DNA from: Chloroflexota bacterium
Lineage (GTDB): Bacteria; Chloroflexota; Anaerolineae; 4572-78; J111
Assembly (NCBI GenBank): GCA_016860845.1
Contig: BOKF01000010.1
Coordinates: 1-64,000 of the forward strand
Length of the DNA stretch: 64,000 nt
Direction of reading: 5' to 3'
In this document: positions 53,626-61,548 of the stretch, one piece after another
How the letters are laid out: every line of letters starts with the position of its first letter
How positions within the stretch are numbered: the first letter of the stretch is position 1
Translations under genes and position numbers: made by a program
Notes under the pieces: generated by a model
Database searches by the model: none
Told to the model about the DNA's origin: nothing
The model's input: the letters and a program-made list of their open reading frames with translations, nothing else

Positions 53626-54333
53626 TCAGGTGTCGCAGAAAGGATGCAGCACCTTGAAAGCCTCGGCATAGGTCACGCCGCTGTGTGCCCCATATTGGTG
53701 GTTGCAGTGGCTCATTTGCTCGGCCAGGCGGCGGAGATGGCTCACCTGACTGCGATGGGCTTCGATGGCGGCCATCTTCTGGGCAAAGGTGGCGGTGATG
53801 TCCACCCAGGTGTCTGGTTCCGCCGCGCCGTAAAGGTAGACTTCGGGCACCTGGTGCGGGGATAATCCGGCGACCAGTTGATGGGGAAAGTAGTGCGGAT
53901 TGCCCGCCGCCAGCACTGCGTCCAGGACGGCCAGCCCGGCGGCCCGGTGGTCGGGGTGAAGCTGGTAAGGCTTCCACGGATCCCAACTCACCAGCCGGGC
54001 AGGGCGCTGGCGGCGCAGGTGTAGGGCCAGCCTCTCCACCAGGTCGGCGGCTCGGGCTAGTTCGCCGTCGGAGTACCCGAGAAAGATGACCTCAGTGACA
54101 CCCACCACTCCGGCTGCGGCCTGCTGTTCGGCCTGGCGGATGGCCGCCAGTTCCGCCGGGATAACGCCTGGGTCCTGGCTGCCTTTGCCGCCATCGGTGC
54201 AGACGACCAGGGAGACGGTCCAGCCTTCACCGATCCAGCGGGCCAGGCTGCCGCCGCTGGTGAACTCGATGTCGTCAGGATGGGCGCTGATCGCCAGGAT
54301 ATGTTGTTCCACGCCCCAGTTATCGACCGCCAT
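53626..54333 (-). CDS. PIG-L family deacetylase (copy 2)
   Basis: The 235-residue zinc de-N-acetylase-type protein has ILAISAHPDDIEFTSGGSLA, VVCTDGGKGSQD, YQLHPDHRAAGLAVLDAVLA (second His ligand) and the end SGVTYAEAFKVLHPF, like copy 1 at 38822-39562. It begins 24 nt after the true stop of the DsrE-like selenoprotein gene. Its location suggests a low-molecular-weight thiol or its Se/S conjugates as substrate, as for BshB/Mca, but this is inference. Confidence 0.88.
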   Translation of the reverse strand: MAVDNWGVEQHILAISAHPDDIEFTSGGSLARWIGEGWTVSLVVCTDGGKGSQDPGVIPAELAAIRQAEQQAAAGVVGVTEVIFLGYSDGELARAADLVERLALHLRRQRPARLVSWDPWKPYQLHPDHRAAGLAVLDAVLAAGNPHYFPHQLVAGLSPHQVPEVYLYGAAEPDTWVDITATFAQKMAAIEAHRSQVSHLRRLAEQMSHCNHQYGAHSGVTYAEAFKVLHPFCDT

Positions 54334-54357
54334 TCGTTTTGTTCCTGGGTCTGGGTT

Positions 54358-54720
54358 TCAAAACACCACCACTTTATCCGCCGCCAGGGTCCACTCCCCC
54401 AGCAAGTCCATACTGCCGGACTGCACCCCTTCAATCATATCTGCCGGCCCGAACCCGCGGGCCTCGCTGCAGCTCCCTCAAGTCGCCACCTCGCCCCGCC
54501 GGGCCAGCGACTTGAGCATGCGCTCGACGTTGTAAAAGCCGTCGGGCGTCTTTTGTCCCTGTTTGGCGCACGTCACCCCATCCGCGATCAGGAAGATACG
54601 CACCATAACTTCCGTGCGCTTGACCAGGTTCAGGGCCAACCGTAGGGCATTATAGGCCCGCTCATTGCCGTAAGGGCCATCGTTGATAATGATGAGCGTG
54701 TTCTGTGAGGTTGTGTTCAT
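54358..54720 (-). CDS. DsrE-family selenoprotein (Sec81, UGSC motif)
   Basis: Read through the in-frame TGA at 54480-54478, the gene encodes 120 residues of a DsrE/TusD-like sulfur-carrier protein: TLIIINDGPYGNERAYNALR, FLIADGVTCAKQGQKTPDG, FYNVERMLKSLARRGEVAT, Sec81, GSCSEARGFG, then GSMDLLGEWTLAADKVVVF and TGA. Relatives have CGxCxxARG where this has Sec-Gly-Ser-Cys84. The reading frame and homology continue perfectly for 39 codons after the TGA. A hairpin with a GGGUU loop follows at the right distance. The next gene upstream is selD, itself Sec-containing. A truncated pseudogene would not keep the downstream frame. The likely role is persulfide/selenosulfide transfer or reduction. Confidence 0.85.
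54441..54472 (-). promoter_or_regulatory. Putative SECIS element of the DsrE-like gene
   Basis: Counting the UGA as +1 to +3, GGCCCG (+18 to +23) and CGGGCC (+30 to +35) form a 6-bp stem with loop CGGGUU. CUGC/GCAG (+9 to +12 and +37 to +40) adds a lower stem with an internal loop. Bacterial SECIS hairpins place a G/U-containing apical loop at this distance, inside the coding region. The fit is by eye. Confidence 0.6.
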
Positions 54721-54734
54721 AGGTTTAGTCTCCT

Positions 54735-54826
54735 TTGGATGTTGAAAGTTGAAAGTTGAATGTTAAAGGTTGAAGGTTTGAAAGTTAAACGTTTAACACC
54801 TGCAACCTTTAACCTGTTACCTGTTA
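54735..54826. repeat. GTTGAAAG/GGTTGAAGG microrepeat tract
   Basis: The gap between selD and the DsrE-like gene contains several GTTGAAAG/GTTGAAGG units, followed by GTTTAACACCTGCAACC and CCTTTAACCTGTTACCTG. The words match the hairpins at 45547-45637 and 55964-56010. It overlaps the last codons of selD. It is perhaps a REP-like intergenic repeat. Confidence 0.45.
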
Positions 54827-55947
54827 CCGGCGACGGTGATGTGCCCGGCCGGGCCTTCAGCGACAACTTCACCAATGACGGCAGCCGCGGGTGTGGCCTG
54901 CTCCTGTAACGCGGCCAACAGGTCGTCCGTTCGTTCCGGGGAGACGGCCAACAGCAGTCCACCGGAAGTCTGAGCGTCACATAACACCAGGCGAGCCGGG
55001 CGTTCGATGCGCTCCTCCCAGACCACAAAGGACTCCAGGTAATGAAAATTGTGGTACGACCCATCGGGAACACACCCGGCGGCAGCCAGGTCCCAGGCTT
55101 CGTCGAGCACCGGCACGGCTTCTCGCCAAACCCGGGCGGCGACGCCGCTGGCCGCCAGCATTTCGCGCAAGTGGCCCAGTAAGCCGAAGCCGGTCACGTC
55201 CGTGGCGGCGTGGACGCCTGTCCTGCGACCGTAGGGAGGAGCCGAAGGGCCTATCGCCAGCATCGCTCTGGCAGCGCCGGCGTTGAGAGTGGTCATGACC
55301 GTTACTGCCCGCGCTATGGTGACTTCGTTCACCAGCCCCCGGTCAATACCGGTGGTGATGATGCCCAGGCCTAGCGGCTTGGTCAGAACTAACCGATCGC
55401 CGCGTCGAGCACCCACATTACGCACGACCCGGTCTGGATGAACCAAGCCAGTGACGGCCAGGCCATACTTCGGCTCGTGGTCGTCAACCGAGTGACCGCC
55501 AACCAGACTGGCCCCGGCCTCAGCCACTTTGTCGGCCCCGCCGCGCAAAATTTCTTCCAGCACGCCGAGGGGCAAGCTCTTGACCGGGTAGCCGACCAGG
55601 TTGAGGGCCAGCGTCGGTCGGGCGCCCATCGCGTAAAGGTCTGACAGGGCATTGGCGGCGGCGATAGCACCAAAGGTGTAGGGATCATCCACCACCGGGG
55701 TGATGTAATCCACCGACTGGACGATGGCCAGTTCATCGGTCAGGCGATAGACGGCAGCGTCTTCGCCGTGCGCGAAGCCGTTTAGTAAATTAGGATCAGT
55801 AGGGAGAGGAAGGTGGCGCAGGACCTGCGCCAGGTCGGCCGGGCCGATCTTGCAAGCTCAGCCCGCGCCGTGGGAAAAGGAAGTCAGTTTAAGCTCATCC
55901 TTACCCTTTGAGGTATTTTTTGGATAGGGTGTCAACAGGTGGGACAC
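54817..55947 (-). CDS. selD: Selenide, water dikinase SelD containing selenocysteine
   Basis: The 376-residue enzyme makes selenophosphate from selenide and ATP, the donor for selenocysteine and 2-selenouridine. The N-terminus reads SFSHGAG-Sec30-ACKIGPADL, with the in-frame TGA at 55860-55858 in the known catalytic Sec/Cys position and Lys33 three residues later, as in Sec-type SelD. The remaining signature is HGEDAAVYRL, VDYITPVVDDPYTFGAIAAA, NALSDLYAMGARP, GGHSVDDHEPKYGLAVTG, TDVTGFGLLGHLREM and CDAQTSGGLL. The GTG at 55947 follows GAGGAG by five bases. The ATG at 55713 would lose the active site. This shows the organism decodes UGA as Sec. Confidence 0.95.
55815..55831 (-). promoter_or_regulatory. 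SECIS hairpin of selD
   Basis: At +30 to +46 from the UGA, GGCGCA and UGCGCC pair around the loop GGUCC. The apical sequence GCAGGUCCUGC is very close to the GCAGGUCUGC apex I recall for the E. coli fdhF SECIS that binds SelB. A smaller UCGG/CCGA helix precedes it. Confidence 0.7.
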
Positions 55948-55963
55948 TTTGTCTCCTCGAAAA

Positions 55964-56010
55964 TAGGTTGCAGGTTGAAGGTTAACAAACCTTCAACTTT
56001 CAACCCGCTT
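55964..56010. repeat. GGTTGAAGGTT hairpin in the selD-lysR gap
   Basis: GGTTGAAGGTT and AACCTTCAAC form a tight palindrome with a 3-5 base loop, followed by TTTCAACCC. It lies just upstream of the selD ribosome site and is related to the repeats at 45547 and 54735. Confidence 0.5.
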
Positions 56011-56031
56011 AGCTAACTATCAAGTCGCTTA

Positions 56032-56061
56032 TTGACATCGTACTTGAAAATGGCTTATAAT
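56032..56061 (+). promoter_or_regulatory. Sigma-70-type promoter for the lysR gene
   Basis: TTGACA (56032-56037) and TATAAT (56056-56061) are both perfect consensus boxes with an 18-bp spacer, pointing to the LysR gene. Just downstream, two TCATTTGGTGAT/CTATTTGGTTAT words (56068-56103) could be regulator sites shared with divergent selD transcription. Confidence 0.75.
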
Positions 56062-56206
56062 TCAATACTCATTTGGTGATAAGACTCATAACTATTTGGT
56101 TATCATCGCCAATTATTTGAAAGCAGTAACAAGGAGCAGGGTAGCAACCTGTTACCTCACCCCTTCGGGTGCGCCGAAGGGCGTGCTACTTTGCTCCCTT
56201 GCAACA

Positions 56207-57103
56207 ATGAATTTTCACCGTCTCAAAGTGTTCTACCTCGTCGCCCGGTTGGAGAGCTTCTCCCGAGCGGCCGAGGAACTCTATACCAGCCAGCCAAATG
56301 TTTCAAAACATGTGCATCAATTGGAAGCTGAGTTAGGCGTTTCGCTCTTTCACCGGCTGGGGGGAAGCATTGAACTCACCGAGGCCGGGCGAGCCGTGTA
56401 TCGCTACGCCCAGCAGGTCTTTGATCAGACTGTTGAGTTACAACGCACCTTGGCCGAACTGGAAGGATTAACGCGAGGTTATCTGCGGCTGGGAGCCAGT
56501 TCCACCCCCGGCCTTTATTTGCTGCCTGAAATGATTGCTGCTTTTGGCCATCACTACCCCGGCCTGGAGATGTCGTTTTCTATTGGTAATAGCCAGCAGG
56601 TGGTCGATGAGGTGCTGGCGGGGAAGCTAGATTTGGGTTTTGTGGAAGGCTTCATCGAGGCGGCAGGTTTGCAGAGACAAGCTTTTGGGGCTAATGAAGT
56701 TGTACTTATTGCCCCAGCGGGGCATCGGTTGGCCGGACAGGCTGATATAGCGGCGACGGATCTGGGAGGAGAGACTTTTATCGTGCGTGAGTCGGGTTCG
56801 GGTACTCGTCAGGCGATGGAGGCTATCCTGGCCAGTCTTGGGTTCAGCCCACAACGCACCCTGGAGCTGCCCAGTTGTGAGGCCGCCAAGCGAGCCGTAG
56901 CCGCGGGACTGGGGCTGTCCTTCGTCTCTCGGTATGCCCTTGACCTGGAGTTGGATCAGGGCCTGTTGACCGTATTATCAGGGGCGGGATTTAGTCTCGC
57001 CTACCCATTGTACGTAATCTCGCGCAAGGATGTCCGTCTCTCCCAGGCTGCGCTGGCCTTCCTGGCGTTTACTCGCAAGCAGGGAGCTTTTGAACAGGGG
57101 TAG
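56207..57103 (+). CDS. LysR-family transcriptional regulator
   Basis: The 298-residue regulator has an N-terminal winged helix (MNFHRLKVFYLVARLESFSR, AEELYTSQPNVSKHVHQLEA, LFHRLGGSIELTEAGRAVYR). A periplasmic-binding-like effector domain follows (about 90-295, including GNSQQVVDEVLAGKLDLGFV and LIAPAGHRLAG), resembling the CysB/CysL/CbbR branch. The ATG at 56207 gives the family N-terminus. It is divergent from selD across a 259-bp gap with a consensus promoter and paired TTTGGT words, so it probably controls the Se/S operon. Confidence 0.9.
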   Translation: MNFHRLKVFYLVARLESFSRAAEELYTSQPNVSKHVHQLEAELGVSLFHRLGGSIELTEAGRAVYRYAQQVFDQTVELQRTLAELEGLTRGYLRLGASSTPGLYLLPEMIAAFGHHYPGLEMSFSIGNSQQVVDEVLAGKLDLGFVEGFIEAAGLQRQAFGANEVVLIAPAGHRLAGQADIAATDLGGETFIVRESGSGTRQAMEAILASLGFSPQRTLELPSCEAAKRAVAAGLGLSFVSRYALDLELDQGLLTVLSGAGFSLAYPLYVISRKDVRLSQAALAFLAFTRKQGAFEQG

Positions 57104-57175
57104 GGAAGTTTTCCCTTTTACATTAAAGTCTTGCTGATGATTAGCTGGACACGCCAGCCTTCTTCATAAGACGGG

Positions 57176-57583
57176 TCAATTGGTGATCTTCTCAGTCTCG
57201 ATAATCTGGTAGCCACTCCGCAGTACATCGTCTTTTGAACGCAAACTCTGCGCCTGGTAATTACGCGGCACAATTATGTGATTGTGCCGCCAGAGGGGGC
57301 TGTAACCAGGATCGCCAGGCTTGGTATCGTAGATTGTGTACTGTCCCTTGACTTTCTCCGGCTTGCCATTGTCGCCGTCCATAGAGTAAACCACAATGTA
57401 TTCATCGGCGATGTTTGTTTCTTCGGGAGAGACAGCCACCGGCCCGCAGGGGATTGACCAAACCACTTCCCCACCGGCCCAACGGGGATGGACGACTTGT
57501 TGGTGGGGATTGCTGTAATCCAGGTTCCCGTAATGGACGGGTGTGATTACATCATCTGGGGGAGGTAATTGTTGCTTTGCCAT
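57176..57583 (-). CDS. Orphan protein of 135 residues
   Basis: The beta-rich small protein starts MAKQQLPPPDDVITPVHYGN. It contains VVHPRWAGGEVVWSIPCGPV, EYIVVYSMDGDNGKPEKVKG and PLWRHNHIIVPRNYQAQSLR. There is no signal peptide or membrane helix and no recognised family. The ATG at 57583 follows AAAGGAGAC. It is preceded on the same strand, 31 bp away, by a 70-residue orphan, so the two probably share a transcript. Confidence 0.6.
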   Translation of the reverse strand: MAKQQLPPPDDVITPVHYGNLDYSNPHQQVVHPRWAGGEVVWSIPCGPVAVSPEETNIADEYIVVYSMDGDNGKPEKVKGQYTIYDTKPGDPGYSPLWRHNHIIVPRNYQAQSLRSKDDVLRSGYQIIETEKITN

Positions 57584-57614
57584 TTTAGTCTCCTTTAGGC
57601 CAGCGTAGTCCTGA

Positions 57615-57827
57615 CTATCGCCAAGCCTGCTCGTTCTTTTTTTCGTAATCCTCAAAAGCCTTCGCCAGACCGTTCAGTACCTCAGCCGAGGTTTCAAAGA
57701 GCGCCTGCGCCTTTGGCTCATTCACTTTGCCGACATCCTGGTGTAAATGGTCCACCAGCTCTCTGAAGCGATCCTTCATCTTTTGAGTATGATAGAGGGG
57801 ATGGCCCTCAGAATATTGATTGTTCAT
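57615..57827 (-). CDS. Small helical orphan protein of 70 residues
   Basis: The hydrophilic, probably all-helical protein has LYHTQKMKDRFRELVDHLHQ and ALFETSAEVLNGLAKAFEDY. The ATG at 57827 follows AAAGGATAAC. No family is recognised. It is first gene of a two-gene unit with the 135-residue orphan. Confidence 0.55.
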   Translation of the reverse strand: MNNQYSEGHPLYHTQKMKDRFRELVDHLHQDVGKVNEPKAQALFETSAEVLNGLAKAFEDYEKKNEQAWR

Positions 57828-57899
57828 GCTGTTATCCTTTCTTTGCCAAAGTTTACCACTTTTAAGTGTACAATTCCTTAAATAGAATCCCTACACTGG

Positions 57900-57922
57900 C
57901 CTGGGTGATTTTTAATCCCAGG
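57900..57922. terminator. Short hairpin near the group II intron end
   Basis: CCTGGG and CCCAGG pair around the loop TGATTTTTAAT. It lies in the 227-bp gap between the small orphan gene and the group II intron end. It is a possible terminator. Some group II introns choose such hairpins as insertion sites. No gene is seen in 57828-58054. Confidence 0.35.
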
Positions 57923-58118
57923 AAGGAGTATCTTTGTCGTTTGATTTTTATCGCCCGATGAGTTAAGTAAGTCCTTGAAAAGTGAGCAAAAATAGTGTGA
58001 TAGGAGAAATTGAGACATACTGCTTGGTATGCCAAGGAAAATCGATTACCAATTGTGAAGTAGAGATAAGAGCGCCATACAGGGATTACTCTCTGCGGTT
58101 TCTCTTATCTCTCTTCCC

Positions 58119-58154
58119 AAACCGGACGTGACTCTTTCGATGTCATCCGGCTTT
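58119..58154 (-). ncRNA. Group II intron domain V (left intron)
   Basis: On the minus strand, AAAGCCGGATGAC and GTCACGTCCGGTTT pair around a GAAA-containing loop, with AGC near the 5' side as the catalytic triad. The position just after the reverse-transcriptase stop is standard. Confidence 0.8.
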
Positions 58155-58160
58155 CCAGTT

Positions 58161-59186
58161 TCAAGCTTGTATTCTGGCTAATTGGCGACTTGTGTCACTT
58201 TGCGGGTTGCGGGCCTGACGATGACAGGCTGCACAAAGTGTGATTAACTTGTTGGGATCGTGTTCTTGATTGGGCTTGTGTTTCCGTAGGTGATGAACTT
58301 CAACTTTGTTGTTCCCACAAATTCGGCATCGGTTTTCATCTCTGGCTAACACTTGCTGACGGATGGCGGTCCATTGTTCCCCATAGATGTGGTCTCCTTG
58401 CCAGTCTCGCTTGCCAGGATAGGGGCTGAGATGATAGGACAATTGGACTTCATTGCCTGGATCAAGGTAAGGATTAGGTCGCTTCTTGTACCTGACATAG
58501 CTGATCCTTATTTCCACCCCTGGATGGAATAACGCTTCGCCTTGACCCACCCAGGTCTGATAGCCGTTATGCCGGCGGTAGTATTTTCGGTAAACTTTTC
58601 CCCGCCTCTGTTTGGTTTTCTTACACAGCCACAGTTCCATCCGTTTGAAAGCGTAGGAGCCGATATAACTGAAGGTTGCACTGGCGACAGCGTGGCGATG
58701 ATAGTTAGCCCAACCTCGCATGAGGTAGTTCATAGCCTGGAGTTTGTCCCTGATGCTGGCTAAAGTCTTGTCTCGCTTGGTCATCAGCTTGATTTTGTGT
58801 TTGAGCTTCATCAGGCTGGCTTTGCTAGGGTAAAACAGGAGTTTGTCGTAGCCTCGCCGCTCCTTGATGACCCGCTTGACGGTAAAGCCGAGGAAATCAT
58901 AGCCCTGGGTGATATGGGTCAGGTGCGTCTTTTCTTCTGACAGGTGCAGGCCAAGATGATCTTTTAGAAAGTGGCTCAATTCGGCCTTCAGTTTAATCAA
59001 GCCTTCCTTGGGACCATTCCAGGCCACAAGAAAGTCATCGGCGTAGCGCAAGTAAAAGGCATTGCCTTGTTTCTTCCGTCGGCGTTGGTTCTTTTCGGAG
59101 ACGCTCAAGCCGATGTAGTGCTTCTCAAACCACTTATCCAGTTCGTGGAGGTAGATGTTGGCGAGTAACGGCGAGGCGATCCCACC
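58161..59186 (-). pseudogene. ltrA: Group II intron reverse transcriptase/maturase, C-terminal part (left)
   Basis: The 341 codons begin abruptly at GGIASPLLANIYLHELDKWF, the conserved RT motif after Pro-Gln. They continue through the catalytic YADD (FYLRYADDFLVAWNGP), the thumb/maturase X domain (YLMRGWANYHRHAVASATF, FSYIGSYAFKRMELWL) and an HNH endonuclease (CRICGNNKVEVHHLRKHKPN, LITLCAACHRQA). The first RT blocks are lost at the junction with the RIT element. This part is related to, but distinct from, the right-hand copy. Confidence 0.88.
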
Positions 59187-59274
59187 TTATGCAAAGAAAG
59201 TGATTATGCAAAGTAATGGCCCCAACCACGGCATTTTCGCTGTTTTTGGCCGATTTACTTTGCATAATCTCCGA
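59187..59274. repeat. Left terminal inverted repeat of the RIT element
   Basis: About 88 bp, matching the inverse of 62551-62639 with a handful of differences and one indel. It contains the subrepeat ATTATGCAAAGTAA and its inverse TTACTTTGCATAAT, probable recombinase core sites. The outer end TTATGCAAAG touches the Gly-Gly codons of the reverse transcriptase. Confidence 0.85.
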
Positions 59275-59329
59275 AATGATATAACTTGCCAGAGCGTGAC
59301 GGCTCAAAAATATCATTTTGGAGGCACAT

Positions 59330-60568
59330 ATGATGCAAAAGAAACCACTGGCAGAGTTATTGAACGAATTAGAGCAGGAAATGCTACGGCTTGGTTACAC
59401 CGAAGGTTCCATGAAGTTTTATCGAAGGCGGTGGCAAATGTTGCTTCAATTCATGCAGGAGAGAGGAGAAATCTATTTTTCCGAACAGTTGGGAATTGAT
59501 TTTGTCGAAAAACATTTTCATATTCTCGAAAAAGATTTTGAACGCACCCTTGCGCAGGCAGAGACGCAAGAACTGCGCATCATCCGGATGATTGGGGATT
59601 TCCAACTCTATCACACCGTTTTGCGCCGGTACTATAAACACAAGGAAATCCTGACGAAACCGTATTTTGTCGAGGTCAGCCAGCGATTCCAAAAAAGCTG
59701 TCTCGAGAAAGGGTATTCACCCGTCACCATTGACCACTATGTCAAACAATCTGCCCGATTTATGGATTATCTTGATTCTCAAAAGGTCAGCCGCTGCGGA
59801 GATATCCAGCTCCGCTTGATCAACGACTACCTCAAAACCTTGGCGGGCTATACTTACAAAACCGTGGAACAAAATATCTGCTCACTGCGGACCTTTTTCA
59901 AATTCCTTTTCGAAAGCGGAGAAATCCAGACTGATTTTTCAACCCAGACCCCGATGGTGCAGGCCAGAAAACAGACCCGGATTCCTTCGGTTTGGACGAA
60001 AGATGAACTAAAAAAGCTGATTGAGGCCATCGACCGGGGCAGTCCAAAAGGGAAAAGAGATTATGCGATCATCTTGTTGGCCTGTTGCCTGGGCCTACGG
60101 GGCGCAGATATTAGGAATTTGAGGCTCGAGCACTTCCATTGGGCAGAGAAGCGGCTTGTTTTCACCCAATCCAAGACCAAAGAACCTTTGTCCCTGCCGC
60201 TGACCGCCGAAGTAGGCTGGGCGGTCATTGACTACCTGAAATATGGCCGGCCTAACATCGACACGCCCTATCTATTTGTCAAACATGTGGCCCCGTTTGG
60301 CCCATTTTCAGAAGCGGACCATTTATACCAACTGATCAAAGGGTATATGGCACGGGCTCATCTCCCGACGCTCAAAAAACGACGCGGCATGCATTCCTTA
60401 CGGCATACCCTGGCCAGTGTGCTGCTTGAAAACAATACCCCCCTGGGCGTCATTTCAGACATCCTGGGTCATGCCGATACCGACTCAACGACGGTTTACC
60501 TGAAAGTTGACCTCCAGAAGCTGAAGGAATGCGCCCTTGATTTGGAGGAGGTGGTTCGCCATGGGTAA
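59330..60568 (+). CDS. ritA: RIT recombinase A
   Basis: The 412-residue tyrosine recombinase has an N-terminal extension and SAM-like domains (TEGSMKFYRRRWQMLLQFMQ, YSPVTIDHYVKQSARFMDYL). The catalytic domain has Arg in CLGLRGADIRNLRLEHFHW, Lys in TQSKTKEPLSLPL, His-Arg in RGMHSLRHTLASVLL, His in LGHADTDSTTVYLKV and the Tyr nucleophile in that block. ATG at 59330 or 59333 follows GGAGG. An upstream TTG frame is unlikely. It overlaps ritB by 8 nt, implying coupled translation. The gene is intact. Confidence 0.88.
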   Translation: MMQKKPLAELLNELEQEMLRLGYTEGSMKFYRRRWQMLLQFMQERGEIYFSEQLGIDFVEKHFHILEKDFERTLAQAETQELRIIRMIGDFQLYHTVLRRYYKHKEILTKPYFVEVSQRFQKSCLEKGYSPVTIDHYVKQSARFMDYLDSQKVSRCGDIQLRLINDYLKTLAGYTYKTVEQNICSLRTFFKFLFESGEIQTDFSTQTPMVQARKQTRIPSVWTKDELKKLIEAIDRGSPKGKRDYAIILLACCLGLRGADIRNLRLEHFHWAEKRLVFTQSKTKEPLSLPLTAEVGWAVIDYLKYGRPNIDTPYLFVKHVAPFGPFSEADHLYQLIKGYMARAHLPTLKKRRGMHSLRHTLASVLLENNTPLGVISDILGHADTDSTTVYLKVDLQKLKECALDLEEVVRHG

Positions 60569-61548
60569 AATCGTTTATGAAAGCTTCTTCAAGGATTACC
60601 TGCGCAGCCATGTCGAGCTGAAACAGGCGCTCGGCTATAGCTATGAGACGGAGGAAGTCCAGCTCAAACGATTTGACCGATACCTGGTAGAAAACTATCC
60701 TCTGGCGACCTCTCTCACCCAAGAAATTGTGTTAACTTGGTGCCGCAAAAAACCCTATGAGGCCCAGGCCAACCAATGCGCTCGGGCCAGCATCCTGCGC
60801 CAGTTCACAAAATACCTGGATTCCATCGGGGTCGAGGCCTACCTTCTCCCCAAAGGATATTTTCCTGCGGAAAAGCCGTATGTCCCCTATATTTACACCC
60901 AGGACGAACTATCCCGGTTCTTTGCTAAAACCGATCAATGTTGGGCATGCCGTGAATTTCCCGAGCGCCATCTGATTATGCCGGTTTTATTCCGGATGCT
61001 TTATCTATGTGGGCTGCGGGTATCTGAAGCCAGGTTGATGAAAGTTGGCGACGTCGATCTTGAAAACGGTATTCTGAGCATCCAGCATGCCAAGAAGGAT
61101 AACCGCCGGTTGGTCCCGATGTCCGACGCCCTGGCCGAAAGATGCCGTCAGTATGCAAAAAAGGTTCATCCTTTTCCAGGGCCTGACGACTATTTCTTTC
61201 CAGCCTTGGGTAGTAAACCGCTGACCCTCGGGAATGTGTATAAAAACTTCCGCAAGTTTTTGTGGCAGGCCGGTATTTCCCACCATGGTAGAGGTCACGG
61301 CCCCCGGGTCCATGATTTTCGCCATACCTATGCCGTCCACTGCCTGAAAAAATGGGGGGAACAGGCAAAGGATTTAGCGGCCTATCTCCCGGTCTTAAAC
61401 AACCTACCTGGGGCACGATTCTTTTGCAGAGACCGCCTATTATCTCCGCCTAACGGCAGATGTTTTCCCGGAGCTGACCTTGAAATTGGAAACCTGCTAT
61501 CCAGACATCATTCCCGCACTGGAAGGTCAGGCCGATGAAACCGACTGA
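60561..61548 (+). pseudogene. ritB: RIT recombinase B, frameshifted before the catalytic Tyr
   Basis: This tyrosine recombinase carries Arg in LCGLRVSEARLMKVGDVDL, Lys in QHAKKDNRRLVPM and His-Arg in RVHDFRHTYAVHCLKKW. At about 61400 an extra C shifts the frame. The other frame goes on as YLGHDSFAETAYYLRLTADV to a TGA at 61546-61548, which restores the His and Tyr residues and the usual length of about 329. As written, the catalytic tyrosine is lost. The restored stop overlaps the ritC start by 14 nt, showing the original gene order. It is a real lesion or a base-calling error. Confidence 0.82.

Larger units (their letters stand above)
58055..59186 (-). mobile_element. Group II intron, 3' half (left of the RIT element)
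   Basis: The unit contains the C-terminal part of the intron-encoded protein (58161-59186), domain V (58119-58154) and a domain VI with a 10-bp stem, GAGATAAGAG with CTCTTATCTC, ending near TACTTCAC at about 58055. The 5' intron domains and the front of the reverse transcriptase are missing because the RIT element begins at 59187. Confidence 0.8.
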
